Shown here in pieces: positions 22,336-32,830 of a stretch of DNA of 64,000 nucleotides. How positions within the stretch are numbered: the first letter of the stretch is position 1; every line of letters starts with the position of its first letter. Source of the DNA: Bufo bufo (Eukaryota > Chordata > Amphibia > Anura > Bufonidae). Location of the stretch: NCBI RefSeq assembly GCF_905171765.1, contig NC_053389.1:745737146-745801145 (forward strand), written 5' to 3'. A program made the translations under genes and the position numbers. The notes under the pieces were generated by a model. It worked only from the letters and a program-made list of their open reading frames with translations. It was not told the DNA's origin and did no database searches.

Positions 22336-22619
22336 TAGTGTTAAGCGCAAATATTCGAATCACTAATTTTAATTGCGAATATTGCCACTTCGAGAAATCG
22401 CGAATATTTTGAATATAGTGCTATATATTCGTATTCGCGAATAGTGTTGAATATTCTAATCACAAATTTATCGCAAATATATTACATTGCCGATATTGAA
22501 ATCAAATAAACAATGACTGGAGATCACAATTTCTTGAATTTGCAAATTTATGGCTAATATTCAGCCAAAAATTTGTGAAATATCGCAAATTTGAATATTG
22601 CCTATGCCACTCGTCACTA
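22336..22619. mobile_element. Small hAT MITE with perfect 8-bp target duplication (284 bp)
   Basis: The ends read TAGTGTTAAGCG and, reversed, TAGTGACGAGTGG. Both sides are flanked by ttgtgcag (22328-22335, 22620-22627). The inside is AT-rich with many gcgaatatt-type short inverted motifs. It interrupts a leader segment that reads continuously without it. Confidence 0.8.
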
Positions 22620-22689
22620 TTGTGCAGCGGTTGTGTGCAGTTCTGCTGAGATACGGCAGCTAGATAGAGGGACAAACAGTATTGGAATA

Positions 22690-23135
22690 ACTAATTGCAA
22701 CTGGTGTGATATACCGGTTGCCCCCCAAAAAAAAAAACTGATTAAGTGGTGCGATATACCTGCTTCCACAAAATACTAATTAAGGGGTTTGATATACCAG
22801 CTTCCACATAATACTTATTTAGGGGTGTGATACACCGGCTTCCACAACATATTGATTGAGGGGTGTGATACACCGGCTTCCACAAAATATTGATTAAGGC
22901 CTGCTATACAGAGGCTTCCACCAAATATTGATTAAGGGGTTTGAGATACCAGCTTCCAGCAAATACCCATTAAGGGGTTCTATATACCTGTTTCCACAAA
23001 ATACTGATAGAGGGGATTGATATACCAGCTTCCACCAAATATTGATTGAGGCCTGCGATACATCAGCTTCCACCAAATATTGATTAGGGGTTTGATTTAC
23101 CGGCTTCCAGCAAATACTCATTAAGGGGTTCTATA
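22690..23135. repeat. 38-bp leader array of hAT-3, left part
   Basis: About 11 units of roughly 38 bp with cttccacaaaatactgatt, aggggtttgatataccag. It is interrupted at 23136 by a TA-flanked element and resumes at 24268. Confidence 0.9.
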
Positions 23136-23343
23136 TACAGTATTTTTCGCCCCATAAGATGCACTTTTTTCCCCCCAAAAAAGGGGGGGAAATGCCCCTG
23201 CGTCTTATGGGGCGAATGCTGACATTTTTACATCACAGGCTGCGATGTATGAGCGAGCGGGGAGGGACTGGGAGGAGGATCTGGGGGCCGGCAATTGCGG
23301 CGGGGCAGGTGCAGTCACTGTACTCCGGCCCCGCCGCTCCAGT

Positions 23344-23682
23344 GCTGCACTATACAAATATAATTTGTCTCATTCAGTTAAAAGTGATTACACATGTCCC
23401 CCCACTTTTAATATTACCGTACACCCTAACAGCTTCTGTAGAATGCAGGCAGGCCGGGCGGGCGGCAGCGTAACTCCCTGATGTCACGTGCCTGCGCCGC
23501 CTACTTTATGAATGAAGGAGGCGGCGCAGGCACGTGACATCAGTGAGTCACGCGCCGGCGGCCCGGCCTGCCAGCCTGCGTTGTACAGAAGCTGTTAGGG
23601 TGTACAGTAATATTAGGAGAGAGGGGGCATGTTTAATCACTTTTAATTGAATGAGACATTTTATATTTGTATACTGCAGCAC
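23344..23682. repeat. Long GC-rich inverted repeat (arms about 165 bp)
   Basis: The left arm runs from ctgcactatacaaatataat, and the right arm ends in tttatatttgtatactgcag. The centre is near 23510, between two copies of cctgcgccgcct in opposite direction. Arms differ by scattered changes. Confidence 0.8.
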
Positions 23683-23787
23683 TGGAGCGGTGGGCGGGGG
23701 GGAAATCTGTGGATGACAGTTTTATGGGGACATCTGTGGATGGCACTGTTAAGGGGCTGGGGGGTCTGTGGATGGCACATATATACC

Positions 23788-24205
23788 AGTGCCATCCACA
23801 GATCCCCCATAACAGTGCCATCCACAGATCCCCCATAACAGTGCCATCCACAGATCCCCCATAACAGTGCCATCCACAGATCCCCCATAACAATGGCATC
23901 CACAGATCCCCCATAACAGTGCCTTCCACAGATCCCCCATAACAGTGCCATCCACAGATCTCCCATAACAGTGCCATCCACAGACCCCCCCCCCTGTAAC
24001 AGTATCCTTCACAGATCCCCCCCTATAACAGTGTCTGTCACAGATCCCCCATAACAGTGCGTCATCCACAGATCCCCCATAACAGTGCGTCATCCACAGA
24101 TCCCCCATAACAGTGCCATCCCCAGATCCCCCCATAACAGTGCCATCCCCAGATCCCCCATAATAGTGCCATCCACAGATCCCCAGTAATAGTGCCATCC
24201 ACAGA
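23788..24205. repeat. 26-bp minisatellite
   Basis: About 15 units of gtgccatccacagatccccc followed by ataaca. The Trp/Gly-rich minus-strand frames over this stretch are artefacts of the repeat. Confidence 0.9.
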
Positions 24206-24267
24206 CCACCATTAGTTCCAAACCCACCAAATATTTGTTTGCGTCTTATAGGGTGAAAAATACGGTA

Positions 24268-24660
24268 CCTGTTTCCACAAAATACTGATAGAGGGGTTAG
24301 ATATACTAGCTTCCACCTAATATTGATTGAGGCCCGCGATACACCGGCTTCCACCAAATATTGATTAAGGGGTTTGAGATACCAGCTTCCAGCAAATACT
24401 CATTAAGGGTTCTATATACCTGTTTCCACAAAATACTAATAGAGGATATTGATATACCGGCTTCCACCAAATATTGATTGAGGCCAGCGATACACCAGCT
24501 TCCACCAAATATTGATTAAGGGGTTTATTATACCAGCTTCCAGCAAATACTCATTAAGGGGTTCTATATATCTGTTTCCACAAAATACTGATAGAGGGGA
24601 TTGATATACCAGCTTCCACCAAATATTGATTGAGGCCTGCAATATACCTGCTTCCACAAA
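24268..24660. repeat. 38-bp leader array of hAT-3, right part
   Basis: About ten units continue the array of 22690-23135 in phase after the TA-flanked insertion. The transposase Met follows at 24705. Confidence 0.9.
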
Positions 24661-24704
24661 TACTACTCTTCTGTAGGGACTTTTGTCACAGGGTCATTTT
24701 GAAA

Positions 24705-27363
24705 ATGACAGGCAGAGAAAGAGGCAGGCCATTCCGCAGGGGTGGTAGGGGTCGGGCAGGTGCACCAGGCCGGAGCCTAAGTGGGAAATTGGAGAAGGTG
24801 CATGCGATTACGTCAAAAGACGCACAAAGGTTGGTTGAGTGGCTCACTTAGCCTTCCGCTTCTGCACCCTCCTTCTCCTCTGTATCTGCACCCTCCTCAC
24901 TCTCTGCTGTGTGCACCCCCAAAGACACCAACACCACCACCACCATAGCCCCTCCACTCGCGTCAGAGGAATTATTTTCCCATTCATTCCCAGACTTTAC
25001 CGATGCGCAGCCAATCTTGGCATCGGATCAGGAAGAGGAGGTAGCAACGGCCGCCACCCAGTGGTCTGACAGATCAGCCCAAGGAAGGAGGTCCCCGCTG
25101 GTGCTGCCTACTCCGAGATCTCTAATGTCAGTGGTGGTGAAGGTGACAATGATGACGTGTCGATGGACGTCACGTGGGTGCCCACAAGAGAGGAAGAGGA
25201 GGGGAGTTCAGAGGGAGAGACAGAGCAGCAGATAGGGGGTAGAAGGAGGAGAAGCAGGCAGAAATGCAAATGTATCTGGAGCGAGCCATCCACCATGCAT
25301 GGTCACATCTGGCGCTCCCAGGACCCCGGCACATGGCTCCGCAGTGTGGGCTTTTTTTAAAGTGTCAGCTGCTGACAATAGTGTTGCCACCTGCAGCCTG
25401 TACTGTCAACGCATAAGTCGCGGTAAGCCAAACATTAACCTAGGGACGACCGCCTTAAGAAGGCACCTGGACTCCCATCACCGAGCCCAGTGGGAGCAAC
25501 ACCGTCAGAACCCACAAAGCCACACTCGCAGCTCTCCACGTCCTGCCTCTTCTCTTTCTCCTCTTTCCTCCCATTTGTCCTCCACTCCACCTTCCACCAT
25601 GCCGTCGTTGCGTTCATCTGGCAAAAGGCAAGCTTCCATGGCCCAAATGTTCGAACGTAAAAAAATTAAGCCGGATAACCCTTTTGCCCAAAAGCTGACC
25701 ACTGGCTTGTCGGAACTGCTAGCCCGCCAACTACTGCCATATAAACTGGTGGACTCGGAGGCCTTTTGAAAATTTTTGGCCATTGGCACACCGCAATGGA
25801 AGGTCCCTGGAAGGAAATATTTCTCCAAGAAGGGCATCCCAGAGCTATATGGCCACGTTCAGCAGCAAGTGAATATATCTCTGTTACACAGTGTCGGTAC
25901 CAAGATACATCTGACCACAGACACGTGATCTAGCAAACACTGGTAGGGAAGATACATAATTTTTACTGCCCACTGGGTGAACCTCCTGACGGCCGTCAAG
26001 CATGCAACTCGTGGCACCTGTTTGATTTTCGTGTTACCGCCACGGATTGCATGCAGGCCTCCCTCTTCTTCTCCTCCTCCTACTCCATCCTCAGTTTCCT
26101 TCTATGCTGACTCCTCCTTTTCTACTCCTACCGCCTTTTCCGCTGCATCCCCAAGCTCCCCAGAACCTATTCGACGTGCCAGGTTTTACGTTGCCATGCT
26201 GTGCTGTGGCTGTTGTGCCTGGAAGCCAAGAGCCACACTGGTGCTGCACTGCTTTCACTTCTGCGGTAACAGGCTGATCATTGGCTAACCCCACTCAATT
26301 TGACAGTTGGTAAAGTGGTGTGCAACAACGGTGCCAATCTTCTGAGCGCGCTGAAACAGGGCAAAATGACACACATGCCGTGCACGTCACAAGTCCTGAA
26401 CTTATCCGTGCAGCAATTCGTTGCCAAATACCTGGGGTCCAGGACGTCTTGCGGCAGGCCAGGAAAATCTCTGGCCATTTTAGAAGATCTTACACGGCCA
26501 TGACTCGCCTTGCTGATGTTCAGCGGTGACACCACCTGCCCGTCAGACATCTGATTTGTGACAGCCCAATGCGCTGGAACTCCACCTTGTATATGCTTGA
26601 TAGGCTGCTCCAGCAGCAACACGCGACTACTTGTACGAACTCTGCAGCAGGACAGGTTCTGGGGAGCTTGGTTTCTTTTCACCATGCTAGTGGCTGCTCA
26701 TGCGCGATGCATGCAGACTTCTGCAGCCATTTGATGAGATCACCAACTTGGTCAGTCACAGCCAGGGTGCCATCAGTGACATTGTGCCTTACGCCTTCTT
26801 TCTGGAGCATGCATTGCGTCGTGTCATTGATCAAGGCGTGGAGAAGCAGGAGCTGGAAGATGAAGAAATCACAATGCTGAATAAATTCCCAGGCTTAGAA
26901 ACTCCATCTGAGATAAGTCAGCAGGTGTCTGAAGAGGAGTCAGAGGAGCATGGTGCCTGGGGGGAGGAGGAGCAAGAAGAGCAGGCTTTAAACTTTTTGC
27001 GGATCCCTGGTGTTGTCCGTGGATGGGGGGAGGAGACAGAGGACGATATTATCCTGGGCGATGAGCAGGAGCCAGGCCGCTCCACCGCTTCCAATTTAGT
27101 GCAAATGGGGGCCTTCATGCTCCAGTGTTTGAAGAGGGCAAGGACCAGTACTGGGTGGCAACGTACTTAGACACCCGGTACAAACACAAAATGGCGGGCC
27201 TGTTACCAGCATCACAGAGGGCTGCCAGAATGCAGCATTTCCAGGCCTTGCTGCGAGAGATGCTGCATTCTGCTGTTGCGGGCACTGGCAGAGGAATTTC
27301 CACTCACAGAGATACAGTTGCGGGTACCAATCCTACCGCACATGCAAGAAAATTTTTACTGTA
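24705..27363 (+). pseudogene. hAT-3 transposase (nearly full length, frameshifts and stops)
   Basis: Starts MTGRERGRPFRRGGRGRAG. An acidic, low-complexity linker follows. The BED finger is at about 25340-25480, with CSLYC and RRHLDSHH. Next come a dimerisation-like block near 25650-25760, the KVPGRKYFSKKGIPELYGHV block at about 25800 and the first catalytic region, HLTTDT, near 25910. The second catalytic region reads VVCNNGANLLSAL (26310-26350), where Asn replaces the usual Asp. MRWNSTLYMLDRLLQQQ lies at 26569 and YLDTRYKHKM at about 27165. hAT transposases excise and insert the element via an RNase H-like site. Several frames are needed to read it, so the copy is dead. The C-terminal dimerisation domain is not in place. 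Confidence 0.85.
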
Positions 27364-27369
27364 GGCCAT

Positions 27370-28030
27370 TGGACTACAGGCCCAAAACATTAGGTATTCA
27401 CCGGACAGAAAAGATCAAGCGATTATGTGGCCGCAGGTATATTCCATAGTCAATGGATATCAATTTTACAGCAGGCCAGTGGACTACAGGCCCCAAAAAG
27501 TATGCATTCAGCGTACAGAAAAGAACAAGTAAGTATGTGGCTGGAGGTAGATTACATGCTCATTGGATATCAATTTTACAGCAGGCCAGTGGACAACAAA
27601 CCCCAAAAATTATGCATTCAGCGTACAGAAAAGAACAAGTAGGTATGTGGCTGGAGGTAGATTACACGGTCATTGGATATCAACTTTACAGCAGGCCAGT
27701 GGACTACAGGCCCCAAAAATTATGCATTCAGCGTACAGTAAAAAACAAGTAGGTATGTGACTGGAGGTAGATTACACGCTCATTGGATATCAATTTTACA
27801 GCAGGCCAGTGGACTACAGGCCCCAAAAATTATGCATTTAGCTTACAGAAAAGAACAAGTAAGTATGTGGCTGGAGGTAGATTACACGGTCATTGGATAT
27901 CAATTTTACTGCAGGCCAGTGTATTACAGGCCCCAAAAATTATGCATTCACCGGACAGAAAACACCAAGTGATTATGTGGCTGGAGGTCTGTCAGAAGGT
28001 CAATGGATATAAATTTTACTGAAGGCCAAT
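27370..28030. repeat. 110-bp tandem array at the 3' side of hAT-3 (about six units)
   Basis: Units of 110 bp carry attggatatcaattttacag, caggccagtggactacaggc and attatgcattcagcgtacag. Starts recur at 27453, 27563, 27673, 27783, 27893 and 28003. The short frames in this area (MDINFTAGQWTT...) are products of the repeat. Confidence 0.9.
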
Positions 28031-28304
28031 ACAAATACAGGTCAAATACATATGTTTAAAATAACGAAAAATATAAAATTGGATTAAAAACATGGCTAAC
28101 GAAATCCCCCCTCTTGAAAAAAAACCCTAATGATAATAGTTTAAACACGTGGTCGTCACAGGTGTTGAATTCCTCTGAGGTCCAAAACATTAGGCATTCA
28201 CCGGACAGAAAAGGCCTTTTATGCCGCTGTATTTACCTAAGACAGGGACCATTATTTGTTTGGGGTGGTGGCGGATATTTGTGGGCTGTCATGAGGAAAT
28301 TCAA

Positions 28305-28598
28305 TTAAACGTGGTCGTCACATGTGGTAAATTCCTCCGAGATCCATGCCTCATTCATTTTTAGAAATGTGAGGTAATCCACACTGTCGTGAGCTAGGCG
28401 AGTGCACTTATTGGTCACGATCCGCCCTTCTGCGCTGACTGTCCTTTCGGACAGGACACTCGACGAGGGGCAAGTCAAGAGTTCCATGGCAAATTGTGCC
28501 AGCTCTGGCCACAGGTCAAGCCTGCACACCCAGAAGTCCAGGGGTTCCTCACTTCTCAGAGCATCCACTTCGGCTGTTAACCCGATGTAGACGGGCAC
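28305..28598 (-). pseudogene. hAT C-terminal dimerisation domain fragment (inverted)
   Basis: The minus strand has an open frame of 97 codons with PLDFWVCRLDLWPELAQFAM, then LTCPSSSVLSERTVSAEGRI and VDYLTFLKMNEAW. This is the conserved C-terminal dimerisation region of hAT transposases (normally ...SERxFSxAG...). It lies 0.9 kb from the hAT-3 transposase body but on the other strand, so it is either an inverted piece of hAT-3 or part of another copy. Confidence 0.8.
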
Positions 28599-28619
28599 CT
28601 ATCGGTCTAGGTGTTCCCA

Positions 28620-30096
28620 GAGTGTAATATAGTAATTTTCAGGCCAAATGGGGCATATTCAATTCATGTAGAATCAATTTGGGTCTGAATAACATTTTTT
28701 TTTTAAATATGGAGAAATTTGCGTATCTCTAAATCCTATAATTGGTGGTTACCTCACTGATGCTAATGCGTTACATTATTTGTTTCACTTTATTGAGGTG
28801 TTATATATAAAGTAGGATATTCTAGTTTTTCACCCCAGGCTGCCATAGATCAAGACCTATACTGAATTAAGTTTAACCTGACGGGCTGAGAAACACATAA
28901 AGAAATGTTATAGCTCACCCATTGGATGTCTTAATATAAATTGTTACCATGGCAGCCCATGCCTGCCATTGCTCACTCCCCTTAGCAGGTAAAGGGCCTG
29001 CATCTCTTACCTGGCCTTGTGTCCTGTTTTTCTGGCTGTCCTGACCCATGCATTCGTTTCTTCCATCTGCATTGGGTCTGGCCGCTGGTGCTCCATGTTC
29101 CTGTTGCAGTCCATCTCCGAGGCCTGCGCTCTCTGGCCAAGACTATACCATAGGGCACTTATGCGCTAACTCTCTGCCTCCTAAAGGGCCAATACACACA
29201 TTTTTTTAATTTTTCCCCAGCCTAAGGCTGGCAGTCCCTGGTTAGTGGAAGGTAGTTGTAGAGCAGCACAAAAATGGACCTTCTGCCCTGTATGTAATGC
29301 ACCAGCCATGGAGGGACAGTAGCCTTTCTCAAGTATACTGGTACAGACATAATCAAGCATATAAATAGTATAGACGGCCCCCCACATGTGACAACATCTA
29401 ACCAATGACCACATACTATCAATCAAAGACACCTGTGAGTTAATTAAAATGATCGCTGCTGCCAATAGAAGTAATGCTCAATCAATCAAAAGTACCTGGT
29501 ATACACTAGATCTCGTCCAGCTGCATCCTCATGTTGTCCATACATGCCGGCGTCTCCCTAGGTGTACTGCGCATGTCAGTCACGTCATCACGTCGGTGTG
29601 GGGGCGGAGCTACGCCTCCTTACAGAGCAAAAGGACAGCCTCCAATTGTAAGCAAGCATCGCATGTAGATCAATGAAAATCAGTATTCTGGGTCACATGT
29701 CCGATGCATCATCGACCATGTGATGGTCACCTGACTCGCAACAGGTCCTAGAACACCACAAAAAATAAAATGCACCAGCTATAGACCACAATTATATATA
29801 TAAAAAACAATATAGAGACGGTGCAAATATGTCCCATATGTAACTCGGCCAGGACTACACACGGCAGAGGCAGCAAATTAATGTCACCAATCCCCCATAT
29901 GTTGAAACCTGACCGAGCCATATAGCTCTGATACATGATATGGACAACAGAGGGCTATATACAGGGAGCCATCTAATAAAGAAAGGAGCATTGATATCTA
30001 TTATGGAGCATGTGACCATATAAAAGGTGTAAATAAATAGGTTGCTAATAGTACAAAAGTGAAAAAGGGGGTGTATTACATATAAATGTGTATCTA
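28620..30096. other. Interval without recognisable gene
   Basis: Mixed unique-looking DNA. A part at about 29170-30090 resembles a dispersed repeat (it continues in character after the Tc1 element, with caataaagatttatac near 31253), but no ends are defined. Confidence 0.4.
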
Positions 30097-31146
30097 CACT
30101 CACCTAAAGAATTATTAGGAACACCTGTTCTATTTCTCATTAATGCAATTATCTAGTCAACCAATCACATGGCAGTTGCTTCAATGCATTTAGGGGTGTG
30201 GTCCTGGTCAAGACAATCTCCTGAACTCCAAACTGAATGTCAGAATGGGAAAGAAAGGTGATTTAAACAATTTTGAGCGTGGCATGGTTGTTGGTGCCAG
30301 ACGGGCCGGTCTGAGTATTTCACAATCTGCTCAGTTACTGGGATTTTCACGCACAACCATTTCTAGGGTTTACAAAAAATGGTGTGAAAAGGGAAAAACA
30401 TCCAGTATGCGGCAGTCCTGTGGGCAAAAATGCCTTGTGGATGCTAGAGGTCAGAGGAGAATGGGCTGACTGATTCAAGCTGATAGAAGAGCAACGTTGA
30501 CTGAAATAACCACTCGTTACAACCGAGGTATGCAGCAAAGCATTTGTGAAGCCACAACACGCACAACCTTGAGGTGGATGGGCTACAATAGCAGAAGACC
30601 CCACCGGGTACCACTCATCTCCACTACAAATAGGAAAAAGAGGCTACAATTTGCACGAGCTCACCAAAATTGGACTGTTGAAGACTGGAAAAATGATGCC
30701 TGGTCTGATGAGTCTCGATTTCTGTTGAGACATTCAAATGGTAGAGTCCGAATTTGGCGTAAACAGAATGAGAACATGTATCCATCCTCTGATGGCTACT
30801 TCCAGCAGGATAATGCACCATGTCACAAAGCTCGAATCATTTCAAATTGGTTTCTTGAACATGACAATGAGTTCACTATACTAAAATGGCCCCCACAGTC
30901 ACCAGATCTCAACCCAATAGAGCATCTTTGGGATGTGGTGGAACGGGAGCTTCGTGCCCTGGATGTGCATCCCTCAAATCTCCATCAACTGCAAGATGCT
31001 ATCCTATCAATATGGGCCAACATTTCTAAAGAATGCTATCAGCACCTTGTCAAATCAATGCCACATAGAATTAAGGCAGTTCTGAAGGCAAAAGGGGGTC
31101 CAACACCCTATTAGTATGGTGTTCCTAATAATTCTTTAGGTGAGTG
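30097..31146 (+). mobile_element. Tc1-type DNA transposon (1050 bp)
   Basis: Ends read CACTCACCTAAAGAATTATT and, on the right, its complement ending ctttaggtgagtg. TA flanks both sides (30095-30096, 31147-31148). It holds a transposase gene with one in-frame stop and an internal deletion. The good preservation of frame and ends suggests a recent arrival compared with its surroundings. Confidence 0.95.
30245..31114 (+). pseudogene. Tc1-family transposase, one stop codon and an internal deletion
   Basis: The frame opens at Met 30245 (MGKKGDLNNFERGMVVGARR). The N-terminal paired-like helix-turn-helix has LLGFSRTTISRVYKKW. A TGA at 30467-30469 breaks the frame, which then continues in the same phase to 31114. 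The catalytic DDE positions are visible as WSDESRF, QQDNAPCHK and DLNPIEHLWD. The text passes from RKQNENM straight to YPSSDGYFQQDN. Tc1 relatives carry several dozen residues between these blocks (family knowledge), so an in-frame deletion lies between the first and second Asp. A cut-and-paste transposase would be inactive with this loss. Confidence 0.95.
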
Positions 31147-31148
31147 TA

Positions 31149-31644
31149 TATATATTGACATACGTACTGGCATGGGGGGGGGGTTATCCACACTTCTCTG
31201 CATTTCTCTACTGAGTTTAAATTATTTATCTTGTATGTGTGCATATTTGTTCAATAAAGATTTATACGGACATTACCGTAGGTTGGTTTTGCTTTTGTAG
31301 GAGATCCATGTGAGGTACCGGGATGGTTATACCTTTGTTAAAAAGAGATTGTCATGTACCATATGATTACTGCTGTTAATTTTTTTACATTAACCATGGG
31401 ACAACTGCTTTAATGACAATTCCCAATTTATATCACAATTTTCTTGTTTTATGTGCACATCAATTTCATATTATACACTGAATATTAGAATTATTCCTCA
31501 GGTTCTGCTATGAGGGAGAGAGTGCACGCTGTTTTGAGAGAGCTTGATAGCAACTGTCACACCATTATTGTAAAGCCTCAATAGGGTAGGCACACTGCTG
31601 TAGGGGAGCCTGATTGAGGTGTGCACATTGTTATAAAGGAACAT
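31149..31644. other. Interval without recognisable gene
   Basis: AT-rich sequence with a G-run near 31174 and no coding signal. Confidence 0.4.
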
Positions 31645-31762
31645 GCGTCAAGGTTGCCTCTTAGAGTGGGAACAGCTGGTGCGGAGCTGTGGCGCCGGTG
31701 GTTGCCAGGCAGTGCCGCACCTAATTTAGAGTAGGTCCCACTCTAAGAGGCAACCTTGACGC
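31645..31762. repeat. Perfect 27-bp inverted repeat with 64-bp loop
   Basis: The 27 bases from 31645 (gcgtcaaggttgcctcttag...) are exactly complementary to 31736-31762. The loop holds tgtggcgccggtggttgcca. Confidence 0.85.
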
Positions 31763-31950
31763 GGTGAGTGGGCTTATGCCTTTTGATCAAAATGTACACT
31801 AATGCCTCTTATATAGCATGCAGTATAGGGGGCCGTACACTAAATATTGCGCTGAGAAGCAGTGTTCATTTTTCTGAAAAGCAGTTATAGATCAAAGCAA
31901 AGTTTGTGGATGTGCAATCTAATTCTCTATTCTTTTTTTTTTTAATCATG
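31675..31950 (+). repeat. Direct repeat, copy A (about 275 bp)
   Basis: This stretch (gctggtgcggagctgtggcg to ctttaatcatg-like end) recurs at 32227-32506 with small changes. The two copies are about 550 bp apart. Neither contains a gene. Confidence 0.85.
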
Positions 31951-32226
31951 TATGATAATTCTGTCCAGGATCAGCACTCCTCCCATTCGGAACAGATGCT
32001 TTTAATTAGCAGTAACCTGAAGATAAGTGTGAATTGACCTACCAGCCCTCAGTCTGAGTCTCTGAGAGCAGGTAACAATGTGAGCTTTGACAACTGTTCA
32101 CACGGTGGGGTGCTGAGTGGCGGCCATTGTTACTGTGGCGCTGCACTGGTGGGTTGGTGGGACCTGGTGCCAGGGTGGCATTGCCAGACAGCAGGGGTGC
32201 TGTTTGGAGGCTGGTACCCGCCGCCT

Positions 32227-32506
32227 GCTGGTGCGGAGCTGTGGCGCCGGCGGTTCCCTGGCAGTGCCATGCCAAATTTAGAATAGGTCCTACTCTAGGA
32301 GGCAACCTTGAGTGGGCTTATGCCTTTTGATCAAAATGTGCACTAATGCCTCCTATGCAGTATATAGCATGCAGTATAGGGGGCCGTACACTAAATATTG
32401 CGCTGAGAAGCGATGTTCATTTTGCTGAGAGGCAGTTATAGATCAAAGCAAAGTTTGTGGATGTGCAATCTAATTCTCTTTTTTCATTATTATTTTTTTA
32501 ATCATT
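32227..32506 (+). repeat. Direct repeat, copy B (about 280 bp)
   Basis: Near-identical to 31675-31950, including cttatgccttttgatcaaaa and gtgcaatctaattctctt. Copy B has an extra agtatatagc-type insertion and lacks the perfect hairpin because its left arm is missing. Confidence 0.85.
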
Positions 32507-32689
32507 TTTGGACATTCCGAAGTGGTATCGTCACACTTATTCCCCATACTCTATTTAATCCCGGGGGAATCTTTTGAATCAAAGATTCTCTTATATACAG
32601 TATTCTGTTTTCTATTTGATATTTATACAGTATGTTCAAAATTCTTATTATGTAACGTGTGAGGAAGTTTAAGCATTGCGGTGGGTCAT

Positions 32690-32830
32690 TGCAGATTATT
32701 GGGGGTCCCCAATGACTTCAATGGGGTTCGGGTTTGAGTTTGGGTCAAGTTCGGGTTCCCAACCTGAACGTTGACCTGAAGCTTGGCCAGACCCGGTGAA
32801 CCTAAACTTCCATGGTTATGTAGAGATCGG
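32690..32830. mobile_element. Solo hAT-1 3' end fragment
   Basis: Text such as caatgacttcaatggggttc, gggttcgggtt-like runs and the final ggtgaacctaaacttccatg matches the 3' end of hAT-1 copy 2 (38360-38470). Confidence 0.6.

Larger units (their letters stand above)
23138..24265. mobile_element. TA-flanked non-autonomous element with CAG ends (1128 bp)
   Basis: Starts CAGTATTTTTCGCCCCATAA. The reversed right end starts CCGTATTTTTCACCCTATAA. The array around it reads through if the element and one TA are removed, which shows a 2-bp TA duplication and therefore the Tc1/mariner/pogo superfamily. It contains an inverted repeat with about 165-bp arms and a 26-bp minisatellite, but no transposase. 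Confidence 0.8.
21755..28030 (+). mobile_element. hAT-3 family DNA transposon, nested in hAT-2
   Basis: The element begins TAGAGATGGCCTTGCGG inside the hAT-2 transposase. A TATA box, a leader of 38-bp repeats, a BED-finger transposase (24705-27363) and a 110-bp array (27370-28030) follow. Two further elements sit in its leader (22336-22619 and 23138-24265). The 8 bp before the start are gataggag. I could not find this string downstream, so the right end is not fixed. The matching C-terminal transposase piece at 28305-28598 is inverted. Confidence 0.65.

Noticed and set aside
23633..24357. Long Trp/Gly-rich minus-strand frames
   Set aside because: They are produced by the 26-bp minisatellite read in several phases.
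27427..28022. Repeated MDINFTAGQWTT proteins
   Set aside because: They follow the 110-bp tandem unit exactly and shift phase between units.
32039..32330. Overlapping frames on both strands near 32.1 kb
   Set aside because: Composition effect of a GC-rich segment that overlaps the 280-bp direct repeat; no motif.
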